Assembly: GCA_958449715.1 (NCBI GenBank)
Contig: CAUDIU010000029.1
Span: 1 to 19,734, forward strand
Source: an uncultured Clostridium sp.
GTDB lineage: Bacteria; Cyanobacteriota; Vampirovibrionia; Gastranaerophilales; Gastranaerophilaceae
DNA: 19,734 nucleotides
Reading direction: 5' to 3'
Below are positions 1-7,696 of this stretch, piece after piece. The first letter of the stretch is position 1; each line of letters opens with the position of its first letter. A program made the position numbers and the translations under genes. Under the pieces are notes generated by a model. It did not search any database and was not told the origin of the DNA. It was given only the letters and a program-made list of their open reading frames with translations.

Positions 1-1395
1 ATGTGAAACATATTCTGATTTTTCAATACTGATTGTACCAACTAGCACAGGACGACCAATTTTATGCATTTTAATAATATCTTCTACTACTGCATTAAAC
101 TTAGCACGTTCTGTTTTATAAATTACATCAGGATAGTTAATTCTGATATCAGGTTTGTTTGTAGGGATTGTTGTAACTTCAAGATTATAGATTTTACCGA
201 ATTCTGCTTCTTCTGTCATTGCAGTACCAGTCATACCTGATAATTTCGGATATAATCTGAAAAGATTTTGGAATGTAATACTTGCAAGAGTTTGAGTTTC
301 ATCTTGAATTTTTACACCTTCTTTTGCTTCAATCGCTTGGTGCAAACCGTCAGACCAACGTCTGCCTTCCATCAGACGACCTGTAAATTCGTCTACAATT
401 ACAACTTCATCATTTTTTACAACATAATCTGTATCTTTTACAAACAACTCTTTAGCTTTCAATGCTTGTAATAAGTGATGAGCATACTGAGTATTAATAT
501 CAAATAAATCTTTTACTCCAATAATTTCTTGAGCTCTATCAATACCGTCTTCTGTCAAAATAATATTTTTATTTTTCTCATCAACTTCGTAATCTTTAAT
601 TTTTTCTAATTGAGGAGCTACTTTTGCCATCAATTGATAAGTTTCAGCTGATTTTTCAAGACGCCCGCTTATGATTAAAGGAGTTCTAGCCTCATCAATT
701 AAGATACTGTCAACTTCATCTATAATTGCATAATTATAAGGTCTTTGTACTAACATATCAAGACTTGATGCCATATTATCACGCAAATAATCGAACCCAA
801 ATTCATTATTTGTTCCATAAGTAATATCGCAATCATAAGCAGCTTTTTTAGCTGCGAAATCTTCTGCAGTACGTCCACCTGACAAGATAACTCCAACAGA
901 TAAACCTAAAAATTTATAAATCTTACCCATCCATTCGCTATCACGTTTAGCCAAGTAATCATTTACTGTGATTACGTGAACACCTTTACCGGTTAAAGCA
1001 TTCAAATATGCAGGTAATGTCGCAACGAGAGTTTTACCTTCACCGGTTCTCATTTCGGCAATATGTCCGTTATGTAAGAAATACCCACCTATCAATTGAA
1101 CATCAAAGTGGCGCATATTTAATACACGTTTACCGGCTTCTCTAACTGTTGCAAATGCTTCAGGTAAAATTTTATCCAAAGCTTCTTTTTCTAATTTTCT
1201 GTCAGTTTTAAAATCTTGAGATGTTGGACGTTTAGCTAAAATTTCCTTGAATTCATCAGTCTTAGCTCTCAACTCTTCATCTGACAATTTTTCAAATTGA
1301 GGTTCCAAAGCGTTAATATGGTCAATAATTCCCATAATACTTTTAACTTTTTTTTCGTTAGGATCACCCAACATCTTTAATAAAAAACTTAACAT
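1..1395 (-). CDS. secA: Protein translocase ATPase SecA, N-terminal part (runs off left edge)
   Basis: SecA is the ATP-driven motor that pushes unfolded preproteins through the SecYEG channel. Reading the minus strand from the ATG at 1395 gives 465 open codons to the edge, so the 3' half is outside the window. The start reads MLSFLLKMLGDPNEKKV, typical of SecA. Key motifs are visible: the Walker A region MRTGEGKTLVATLPAY, the DEAD-type Walker B IIDEVDSILIDEARTPL, the preprotein-binding region after it, and GMTGTA followed by EFGKIYNLEV, which leads into the second nucleotide-binding fold. An AGAGGA Shine-Dalgarno lies about 10 bases before the start. The gene stands alone, behind the 559-residue gene on the same strand, and has its own TATAAT box. 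I see no frameshift. Identification is secure; only the C-terminus is unseen. Confidence 0.97.
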   Translation of the reverse strand, partial: MLSFLLKMLGDPNEKKVKSIMGIIDHINALEPQFEKLSDEELRAKTDEFKEILAKRPTSQDFKTDRKLEKEALDKILPEAFATVREAGKRVLNMRHFDVQLIGGYFLHNGHIAEMRTGEGKTLVATLPAYLNALTGKGVHVITVNDYLAKRDSEWMGKIYKFLGLSVGVILSGGRTAEDFAAKKAAYDCDITYGTNNEFGFDYLRDNMASSLDMLVQRPYNYAIIDEVDSILIDEARTPLIISGRLEKSAETYQLMAKVAPQLEKIKDYEVDEKNKNIILTEDGIDRAQEIIGVKDLFDINTQYAHHLLQALKAKELFVKDTDYVVKNDEVVIVDEFTGRLMEGRRWSDGLHQAIEAKEGVKIQDETQTLASITFQNLFRLYPKLSGMTGTAMTEEAEFGKIYNLEVTTIPTNKPDIRINYPDVIYKTERAKFNAVVEDIIKMHKIGRPVLVGTISIEKSEYVSH

Positions 1396-1427
1396 TATAA
1401 AAAATTCCTCTCCGTTCTGGTATTCTT

Positions 1428-1456
1428 ATTATAATACTAGCATGGACAAGGAAAAT
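1428..1456 (-). promoter_or_regulatory. Candidate secA promoter
   Basis: A perfect TATAAT on the minus strand (1433-1428) lies about 30 bases upstream of the secA start. The -35 region 16-17 bases further up is poor (TTTTCC or ATTTTC at 1450-1456). The 89-base gap between the two genes has no terminator that I can see, so read-through from the upstream gene is also possible. Confidence 0.4.
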
Positions 1457-1484
1457 TTGTGAAATCTTAAGGAAAAATTTATTA

Positions 1485-3164
1485 TTATGAACTAAATAAC
1501 GTAAATACTTTTTCTACATTTTTACTAATTAAGTTTTTAACTGTATCATATTCTGTAGTTAGGGCAGATAATTCAGTATCAATATTTTTAAGTTCTAAGT
1601 CTAAAGATTCTTCTTTATAACTTAATTGGCTTTTCTTAACATTATATTCTGCTTCAGCTTGTGCAATTGCATCTTCATCAGTCACCTCTGCAACGTGACC
1701 ATTCAATGTGTAATGACCTTGATAAAAATAACCATCATTATTTAATGAAGAAATAAACAATTGACCATTCTTTAACGCATGATTTAAATAATCAGGATCT
1801 GTAACTTGTTGTTGTTTTGTTTGGTCTGTAGAAGCACCATTCATACACAACTGGTTATATAACATATTATAAAAATCAGCATTTAATGCATCTTGTTCAG
1901 ACATAGCATTATCATTTTTTATTATAAAATAATAATTAATATCATCTGTTACATATGAACTTCCGGCTACATCGTCATCAACATATAAGCCTAAGTCATA
2001 ACCTTCCATTGCAATTGCAAAATTTGTTAAATATGATTTTAACATATTTGAAATGCTTACAGAAGAAACACCATTAGTGCCTTGGACAATACCATTTATT
2101 TTTTGAGCTTCAGATGCTGCATTATTTACTGACTGAGAAATAATAATACCATTAGATGTTTTTGGATCACTAGGATTCAATAATTGTTCTCCAAATTCAA
2201 AAGCACTATTTAATGCATCATATGATTCTTGATCAACACTCAAACCATATACAGTATCAATTTCGCTCATTCCTAAAGTATTACCCATCTCTGTTAATAC
2301 TTGTTCAATAGCAATTTTAGACAACTCTTCAGCAGACATTATACCTGTCATAACATATTGACCATCTATAATATCACCAAGAGTAAGTTTTTTTAATTCT
2401 TCTTCGGTTACAACAGCACCATTATTTGTAATAATTACATCACCCTTATTTGCATCTTTGTCTGGAGATGTTGTATAACAAACATCAATACCTGCATCTG
2501 CAAATAGATCTGCTAAATTTAATCCATAAATTGCATCGCCTTTGTTATGGATAATAGATCCATCATCTGCTTTAATATCTTCAGGGTATGTAGCATCTTG
2601 CATATAATTAATAAATGTATTAGTAGCCATCGCATTGGTAAGAGTTTTATCAATAATATCTCCACCAACACCTGAATTTGTATATCCTTGTTCTCCTAAT
2701 GAATATATCGCATCAATTGTAGAAGAATCAATTTGATTTTGAACACCTAATTGATATAAAAATGCGTTACGAGATCCATCATTAGTAGATGTAGTAGAAC
2801 CCATAAATCTAGAGACTTTTGGATCACCAGTTTTTGCATCAATTACACCTGCTGCAACTGCTGCATTAAACATACTTGTAGATAATACAAGTCTGCCTTG
2901 AGAATCAGTAAGCAAATATGGATCATACTCATTAAGAGCAGAAGGTTTCATTAAAACATCATATGACAAATCGTAAACATCATCATCTACTGTATCCCAT
3001 ACCAATTTTGTTGCAGATAATGAATCTTCATACTCTTGAGCTGCTTTTTGTTGTTCACGAGTAATGGAAAGCTTTTCTTGTGCAATTTGCATAGATTGAA
3101 GCTCGCAATTATTTTTTCTTGCGGTTATTGCTAAAAATCTCGCTTGTGAAGCTGCCAATCCCAT
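1485..3164 (-). CDS. Large protein of the Gastranaerophilales MGLAASQARFL family, possibly flagellar hook/rod-like
   Basis: This 559-residue protein has no catalytic motif, signal peptide or membrane segment that I can see. Its N-terminus (MGLAASQARFLAITARK, then a Gln/Glu-rich helix to about residue 50) and its C-terminus (about residues 495-559, a long heptad-like helix) look like paired terminal coiled coils around a beta-rich, Asn/Asp/Ser/Thr-rich middle. Flagellar axial proteins such as hook, rod and hook-associated proteins have that plan, but I see no proven axial motif. I recall similar N-termini in many Gastranaerophilales proteins of unknown function. An AAAGGAAAG Shine-Dalgarno precedes the ATG at 3164. 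The upstream element at 3220-3247 resembles a flagellar sigma-28 promoter, and fliI lies in the same window. It follows the phage-like cassette but is separated by a promoter-containing gap, so I count it as host. Confidence 0.8.
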   Translation of the reverse strand: MGLAASQARFLAITARKNNCELQSMQIAQEKLSITREQQKAAQEYEDSLSATKLVWDTVDDDVYDLSYDVLMKPSALNEYDPYLLTDSQGRLVLSTSMFNAAVAAGVIDAKTGDPKVSRFMGSTTSTNDGSRNAFLYQLGVQNQIDSSTIDAIYSLGEQGYTNSGVGGDIIDKTLTNAMATNTFINYMQDATYPEDIKADDGSIIHNKGDAIYGLNLADLFADAGIDVCYTTSPDKDANKGDVIITNNGAVVTEEELKKLTLGDIIDGQYVMTGIMSAEELSKIAIEQVLTEMGNTLGMSEIDTVYGLSVDQESYDALNSAFEFGEQLLNPSDPKTSNGIIISQSVNNAASEAQKINGIVQGTNGVSSVSISNMLKSYLTNFAIAMEGYDLGLYVDDDVAGSSYVTDDINYYFIIKNDNAMSEQDALNADFYNMLYNQLCMNGASTDQTKQQQVTDPDYLNHALKNGQLFISSLNNDGYFYQGHYTLNGHVAEVTDEDAIAQAEAEYNVKKSQLSYKEESLDLELKNIDTELSALTTEYDTVKNLISKNVEKVFTLFSS

Positions 3165-3219
3165 TTTAGTAACGCTTTCCTTTCGATTTATCTTAGTAAC
3201 AACATGTCTGTTATTCGGA

Positions 3220-3247
3220 TTGACGGCATTTTTATACTTAAACTTTA
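3220..3247 (-). promoter_or_regulatory. Sigma-28 (FliA)-like promoter
   Basis: On the minus strand TAAAGTTT (3247-3240) is followed, after 12 bases, by GCCGTCAA (3227-3220). The sigma-28 consensus is TAAAGTTT, 11 bases, GCCGATAA, so the -35 matches 8/8 and the -10 matches 6/8 with one extra base of spacing. It lies about 55 bases before the 559-residue gene. A competing sigma-70 reading (TTGCTC, 19 bases, TATAAA) overlaps it and is no better. Confidence 0.5.
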
Positions 3248-3281
3248 AAATATATGAGCAAAATGTAACAAAATTTTAACA

Positions 3282-3512
3282 TTATTTTAAATCTATTAAT
3301 AAGTCATACATTTTATCAATTTTATCTTTTACTTCTGTAAACTGATCTTTCAAATCAATAAAACTATGAATCGTTACAAATTTTTCTTCAATTTCTTCAA
3401 CAATTTCTCTATGTTTTTTCTCTAACTGTTCTGGAGTTACAAATATTTTTTGCTGCACAAAAAACATTAAAACAACAATAATTATCGGAGAATATTCAAT
3501 TATTTTATCCAT
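3282..3512 (-). CDS. Small membrane protein with one TM segment and coiled coil (holin- or spanin-like position)
   Basis: This 76-residue protein has one hydrophobic segment at about residues 8-20 (SPIIIVVLMFFVQ). A charged heptad-like coiled coil follows, from about residue 28 to the end, rich in Glu, Lys and Asp. Such a layout is common for small phage membrane proteins that help lysis, but no family is recognisable. It lies 12 bases after the large terminase gene with an AAGGAAAGGA Shine-Dalgarno, so it is almost certainly co-transcribed with it and is the last gene of the cassette. The endolysin has no signal peptide and needs a membrane partner; this protein and the 78-residue protein at 10568 are the two candidates. 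The function is inferred from position only. Confidence 0.65.
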   Translation of the reverse strand: MDKIIEYSPIIIVVLMFFVQQKIFVTPEQLEKKHREIVEEIEEKFVTIHSFIDLKDQFTEVKDKIDKMYDLLIDLK

Positions 3513-3524
3513 AATATCCTTTCC

Positions 3525-4814
3525 TTAAAGAGTTATAGGCCAATAAAAATCAACAAGGTAAGAAGCTGCATCCATTGGGTGTGATAAAAACTTCAGTTCT
3601 TTAGACTGTTTAATCTGCTGATATGTCGGAATGTCTATCTTTGAAGTACCTTCTTTGTATTTTAAATTGTAAATATTATAAAGAAGCTTTTCGCATTTTT
3701 TATCAACAAAAAGGCAAACTTCACCATCTGCAGAACGCACTTTTGAATTAAACGCCATAATCCGGTTTTTTATCGGCGGATTGAAAGCTTTAATCTGAAT
3801 TTCTACGTCGTAACCGTACTGCAAAAGTTTTTTCTTTATAATTACGTAATTTGTATATTCACTTGTACAACTTCTGTTATCCCCTGAAGCATCACCGTTT
3901 ACAATAACCTTCCCCTTGTGATTAGGATAACGTCTGTAAAACTCATCACAAGCTTTTGAAGTTGTTGTATTTTCCATCGCAATTTCATCAAAATAAAAAA
4001 CTTTATCATCAGTCTTGTGAGCAAACACCCAACACATCGGATCAACGTTAAAATCGCAGGAAATATGCAAATCCATATCAGGCTGATATGAAATTTCTTT
4101 GATATTTGCATCAGTAAAATCTTTTATTACAAGCCCGTTATTGTATTCTCCATTTTGAGCAAGTACAAAAATATTATAATACTGCTCGTCATACAATTTT
4201 TTTAATTCGTCACAAAAACCTTCAGGAAGATAAATATTCTGCGTTGTTGGAGCTGTAATCAATCTGTAATTAGGTGCAGGATTTTCAATAAAAGTTTTAT
4301 ACACCCAACCTCTTTGCATTTCAGGGTTTGTATGACCAAAAATTCGATAAGTAAAATTTTTCCAAATCTTTTTCACTCTTTGACGCATACGACCTAAAAG
4401 CATCTTAAAAGTATCATAAGGAATATCAGACATCTCCTCAATCTCAACAAAACCAAGGTTTAATGACTTTAATTTATTAGGCTCGTCAAAATGTCTAAAA
4501 AGGATTTCAGAACCGTTTTTAAAAGTCAATTTTTGTAAAGACGACGACCATTCATAATCCTTACCTTCTACAAAACCGAAATTTTCCAAATGCTCAAAAT
4601 ATGTCTGCAAAGTAGTATCTCTAACAAGAGTATAAGTTTGAGCTCCAACTAATCCTCGGACACCTGGGAATTTTAAAGCAAGCAATATACCTAAAAGCGA
4701 GCCCGCAAAGGTCTTCCCTGAACCGTAACCTCCCTGATAAACAGCGACATCCAATGTATAATCGTGCGGAATTTCCAAAAATTCTCGCTGAGCTTTTAAT
4801 AATTTATATAACAT
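3525..4814 (-). CDS. Phage terminase large subunit (packaging ATPase-nuclease)
   Basis: The large terminase drives DNA into the procapsid at the portal and cuts it. This 429-residue protein has both parts. The ATPase has Walker A GGYGSGKT at residues 28-35, Walker B GFVEIEE at 121-127, and a probable coupling motif near FGHTNPE at 159-165. The RNase H-like nuclease has acidic residues at D254 (ISCDFNVDP), D308 (VNGDASGD) and D415 (PMDAASYLVDF). The length is normal and all expected catalytic positions are present, so it looks functional. The start at 4814 has only a weak Shine-Dalgarno. A terminator-like hairpin lies just upstream, so this gene may be expressed separately from the portal. It is unusually far from the small terminase, about 3.8 kb away, with the portal and cargo genes between. 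Confidence 0.95.
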   Translation of the reverse strand: MLYKLLKAQREFLEIPHDYTLDVAVYQGGYGSGKTFAGSLLGILLALKFPGVRGLVGAQTYTLVRDTTLQTYFEHLENFGFVEGKDYEWSSSLQKLTFKNGSEILFRHFDEPNKLKSLNLGFVEIEEMSDIPYDTFKMLLGRMRQRVKKIWKNFTYRIFGHTNPEMQRGWVYKTFIENPAPNYRLITAPTTQNIYLPEGFCDELKKLYDEQYYNIFVLAQNGEYNNGLVIKDFTDANIKEISYQPDMDLHISCDFNVDPMCWVFAHKTDDKVFYFDEIAMENTTTSKACDEFYRRYPNHKGKVIVNGDASGDNRSCTSEYTNYVIIKKKLLQYGYDVEIQIKAFNPPIKNRIMAFNSKVRSADGEVCLFVDKKCEKLLYNIYNLKYKEGTSKIDIPTYQQIKQSKELKFLSHPMDAASYLVDFYWPITL

Positions 4815-4848
4815 AATTTTTTATAACCCTAACAATTGCACTATAATA

Positions 4849-4870
4849 AAACCGCTGTTCTCAGCGGTTT
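4849..4870 (-). terminator. Rho-independent terminator-like hairpin before the large terminase gene
   Basis: A 9-bp perfect stem (AAACCGCTG / CAGCGGTTT) closes a 4-base loop. On the minus strand it is followed by TTATTATAG, a short and broken T tract. It lies between the second secreted paralogue and the large terminase, so it would end the cargo transcript or attenuate expression of the terminase. Confidence 0.6.
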
Positions 4871-4900
4871 GAAATAATCATACTTCTAAGCTATTCTTAA

Positions 4901-5365
4901 CTATTTACTTGTTATTATCATTAAACTAAATGTTTTTTTATTATCTACAAAAGAACTACCAACACTTATACTAATTTCATTATACTTTTCATAACCAAGA
5001 TATACTCGAAAACGCATTTCATCCATATTCATTCCTTCACGAAATGGTAAAGGTTTAACTGATAAGATTATATTTTTTACTTTCTCATCAAAATAATCAT
5101 TTTGAAATACTGATGTTTTAATTCCATTTATTTCTCTATTACGGGTCACTATAAACTCACAGCTCGAGCCCCAACCACGAAGACGAAACATATGACTGGC
5201 TTCAAGAGCTTCTTTAAGTAAGGATGCGTAATCTTCAAAGTACCCCCAGTATATTGGGTTTGTTTCTTTGGTTACTTCAATCCCTGCTCCAACAGGAGGA
5301 AAGTCCTCACTAAAAACAGGGATTTGAAAGAGTATTAACATTAGTAGTAAAATTATTTTTTTCAT
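4901..5365 (-). CDS. Secreted protein with TonB/TolA C-terminal-like pattern, copy A
   Basis: This is the downstream member of a tandem pair: 154 residues from the ATG at 5365. An ATG two codons upstream (5371) is possible, but alignment with copy B favours 5365. A signal peptide is clear (MKKIILLLMLILFQIPVFSE), with likely cleavage near residue 19. The mature part carries a pattern like the TonB or TolA C-terminal domain: an N-terminal helix (YFEDYASLLKEAL), W in RGWGSS, the strand EFIVTRNREINGI, then VFQNDYFDEKVKNIILS and a Pro before the last strands. In TonB/TolA that domain binds periplasmic or outer-membrane partners; here there is no transmembrane-anchored Pro-rich arm, so it would be free in the periplasm or secreted. 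The domain assignment is tentative. It lies between portal and large terminase, where cargo (moron) genes can sit. Confidence 0.75.
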   Translation of the reverse strand: MKKIILLLMLILFQIPVFSEDFPPVGAGIEVTKETNPIYWGYFEDYASLLKEALEASHMFRLRGWGSSCEFIVTRNREINGIKTSVFQNDYFDEKVKNIILSVKPLPFREGMNMDEMRFRVYLGYEKYNEISISVGSSFVDNKKTFSLMIITSK

Positions 5366-5390
5366 TATCATAATTCTCAGCTATTCTTAA

Positions 5391-5849
5391 TTATTTATCT
5401 AAATCTATACTTATCCCAAAAATATCTCTATTATATTTAATATGAAACCCATTATATATATCTATATCCTCATAACTATGATACCCTAAATAAACCCTGA
5501 ATAACATATCTTCTGCATTCATATCTGCATAAAACGGTGATGGTTTGACTGATAATATTACCTCTTTTATTTTTCTGTCATAGTAATCATTTTGAAAGAC
5601 AGAACCTTTAAGGTCTTTAATTTCACCGTCACGCGTTAAGATAAATTCGTAAGCAGCCCCCCAACCGCGAAGGTGAAATATTTTTGCATCTTCAAAGGCT
5701 TCTTTCAACTTACTACTATAATCTTCCAAATAACTCCAGAATATAGGATTAGTTTCCTTTGTCATCTCTATTCCGCGTGGTGGAATATCCTCGCCGAATA
5801 CAGGGATTTGAAAGAGTATTAACATTAGTAGTAAAATTATTTTTTTCAT
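5391..5849 (-). CDS. Secreted protein with TonB/TolA C-terminal-like pattern, copy B
   Basis: Upstream member of the tandem pair, 152 residues from the ATG at 5849. I chose this start because AAGGA lies 8 bases before it and the signal peptide (MKKIILLLMLILFQIPVFGE) begins there; the longer frame starting at 5975 would bury the signal peptide behind 42 residues. The mature protein follows copy A in order: helix YLEDYSSKLKEAF, RGWGAAYEF, ILTRDGEIKDLK, VFQNDYYDRKIKEVILS, then P and aromatic-rich strands. I judge the mature parts to be roughly half identical by eye, while the signal peptides match almost completely. The 144-base gap upstream has TATAAT-like boxes that might give the pair its own promoter, as expected for cargo genes. 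Its role in the particle or host is unknown. Confidence 0.75.
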   Translation of the reverse strand: MKKIILLLMLILFQIPVFGEDIPPRGIEMTKETNPIFWSYLEDYSSKLKEAFEDAKIFHLRGWGAAYEFILTRDGEIKDLKGSVFQNDYYDRKIKEVILSVKPSPFYADMNAEDMLFRVYLGYHSYEDIDIYNGFHIKYNRDIFGISIDLDK

Positions 5850-5972
5850 ATCATAATTCCTTATTATAAAGAAGACTCTAATTGATTTTACACTATCACA
5901 GCTATAATCAATTTTATATTCATTATAATAAATAAAAATATTAAAATTGTATATAACTCTTTTAGTTATTTT

Positions 5973-5998
5973 CATAGTGCCGCAAATGCGGCACTATG
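5973..5998. other. Strong hairpin over the portal stop codon
   Basis: CATAGTGCCGC pairs perfectly with GCGGCACTATG (11 bp) around the loop AAAT. The portal stop codon lies inside the 3' arm. Neither strand shows a T run after the stem, so this is not a standard intrinsic terminator. It could protect the 3' end of the portal mRNA or mark the junction where the cargo genes entered. Confidence 0.6.
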
Positions 5999-7652
5999 AT
6001 TTGTCATCATTTAGTAAAAAATTATTTGCGTTTTCTATTCCATATTGTTCAAGTGCAAATTTAAAACATTCTAACCAGTCAATTTTTTCTTCAACTTCTG
6101 GAACTTGTGCAAAAGATTGAACAACTTCAAATAACTCCTTCAATCTCATTTTTCTTTCAAAAGAAGCCCTTCTATCACCATAACGATATATGTAATTAGC
6201 ATTTCTTACATTATCGTCAATTTCCATAAAGCTTGTTTTGCCTCTGTCATTTACGCCTATCAATTCTTTACCGAGTTTAAAATATGAAATTATTTCTGCA
6301 GTTTTTTCAACCATAGGGACAATAATTTTTCTGTTTATTGAATCTAAAATCATATTTAAACGTGCTTCTTGACCGTTCACTGAATAATTCAATTCAGTTG
6401 CAGTACGTTCAGCTGATTGAAGATTTCCTGCCATATTTTTAAAAATTCCTGTTGCACTTTCTATAGTAGATTTAAAATAGTTCAAGAAATCCCACCCGAC
6501 CATTGCTTTATCAAAAGATAAAGGTGTCGGAGCAGTAGGCATTAAAGCAGCATCATATTCAATAATTTTTCCGGGTCTTACATCCTGCTGACCTTTGAAA
6601 CATCCTTTAGGTGCAAGGTATGGAGGATTCATCATTAAAGTCAGAGCATCAATCTGTTTATTTAAAATAGTTGATGCCAAACTATTCAATATCAAAGCAA
6701 CTCGCAATGGAGAAATACCACGGCCTGTTTGAGGTGATTCGATTATATTTGCGTGAATAAACGGATTTATCACAAACGGATTTGATTCAAAACGAATAAT
6801 TTCACATCTTGCAGCAACTACAATTAACCAGTTTTTAAGCAGTGTTCCATCTGAGAGTTCTATATCTCCCCAAAATTCCAAAATTTCTACTTTCTTTCCT
6901 TCTACAGCATTCTCATCATTATTTTGAGATTTTCTGCCAGCCACCACTCCTTTCAAAATTTCCAATTTTCTCTCGTCCAAGCAATTATTTGCTTTATCTG
7001 AAAATATTTCATCAATTGATGAATATGTTTTATAAATTTTTGCACATTTATCCCAGTTATCACGGTTATATTTATCAAAGACAAAATCTTCAGATTTTAT
7101 ATGTTTAACTTTTGCATTGTCATAAATAACTTTTTCATCTATCACAAAGCCTTTTTTCTCTGGATTAAGAATTTGCTCCTCTATAGTCTGAGCTCTTCTT
7201 ATAGATTTAATCTTTGTTTCCCAGCCGACAAAAAGAGTACATTCACCTGTCTCAACAATTCCGTCAATAACTTTTTCAATCTCATCTTCAATTTTCATTT
7301 GCTCAAAGGTATTTACTAGCATTGCTTTTTGTTTATTTGCAAAACCTTGAGTTTGTGGCGTTGTACCTGATACATCAAACATCGCATCAGGATGAGAATA
7401 TAAATTTTCACTTATATGAGATTTTAATGTCTGTGCTAATTCGTATATGTCAGGGAGTTCTACTCTATTATCCCAGCCGTTAATTTTTGGGACATCTGAA
7501 TTATAAATTGCATCTCTTACAAGTTTTATGTCTGTCAATTGAGCACTTCTCTGCCCGTCAAATTTATCATATTTTTCAATAATATTACTAACTAAAAACT
7601 TTTCCTCTAAATCAGAAAGTTTTTGTGTCAAATCTTCTGTTTCAATTTTCAT
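5994..7652 (-). CDS. Phage portal (head-tail connector) protein
   Basis: The portal is the twelve-subunit ring at one capsid vertex through which DNA enters and leaves. This 552-residue protein matches the podovirus-type connector in length and texture: a helical N-terminus with an acidic run, a clip/stem region with NPFVINPFIHANII and RGISPLRVALILNSLASTIL in the centre, and the conserved-looking PPYLAPKG followed by a long helix with ERTATELNYSVNGQEARLN. The last 80 residues are helical (crown-like). There is no frameshift. An AAAGGGG Shine-Dalgarno lies close to the ATG. It comes 44 bases after the acetyltransferase gene, so it probably belongs to the small terminase operon. Assignment is by recalled family pattern and context between the two terminase genes. 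Confidence 0.9.
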   Translation of the reverse strand: MKIETEDLTQKLSDLEEKFLVSNIIEKYDKFDGQRSAQLTDIKLVRDAIYNSDVPKINGWDNRVELPDIYELAQTLKSHISENLYSHPDAMFDVSGTTPQTQGFANKQKAMLVNTFEQMKIEDEIEKVIDGIVETGECTLFVGWETKIKSIRRAQTIEEQILNPEKKGFVIDEKVIYDNAKVKHIKSEDFVFDKYNRDNWDKCAKIYKTYSSIDEIFSDKANNCLDERKLEILKGVVAGRKSQNNDENAVEGKKVEILEFWGDIELSDGTLLKNWLIVVAARCEIIRFESNPFVINPFIHANIIESPQTGRGISPLRVALILNSLASTILNKQIDALTLMMNPPYLAPKGCFKGQQDVRPGKIIEYDAALMPTAPTPLSFDKAMVGWDFLNYFKSTIESATGIFKNMAGNLQSAERTATELNYSVNGQEARLNMILDSINRKIIVPMVEKTAEIISYFKLGKELIGVNDRGKTSFMEIDDNVRNANYIYRYGDRRASFERKMRLKELFEVVQSFAQVPEVEEKIDWLECFKFALEQYGIENANNFLLNDDKS

Positions 7653-7696
7653 TTTTACCCCTTTCTTTAGGTTAAATCATAGATTTTTAAATATTT

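Larger units (their letters stand above)
4889..5849. repeat. Tandem segmental duplication, unit about 485-490 bp
   Basis: Two gene copies lie head to tail. The 50 bases covering the start codon and signal peptide are identical (5316-5365 and 5800-5849). The sequence around the stop codons is also repeated: AGCTATTCTTAA occurs at 4889-4900 and 5379-5390, followed by near-identical TATTTA runs. The offset is 484 bases at the 5' end and 490 at the 3' end. The middle of the two genes has diverged much more. Confidence 0.85.

Noticed and set aside
3899..4111. Minus-strand 70-codon frame inside the large terminase gene
   Set aside because: Lies in another frame over the nuclease domain whose catalytic Asp residues are visible; no independent signals.
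5850..5975. Longer start for copy B of the secreted pair
   Set aside because: It would place 42 residues before a clear signal peptide; the Shine-Dalgarno and match to copy A support 5849.
6842..7319. Two plus-strand open frames opposite the portal gene
   Set aside because: Their Phe/Tyr/Leu-rich products are typical of the reverse strand of AT-rich coding DNA, and the portal frame on the minus strand is clear.
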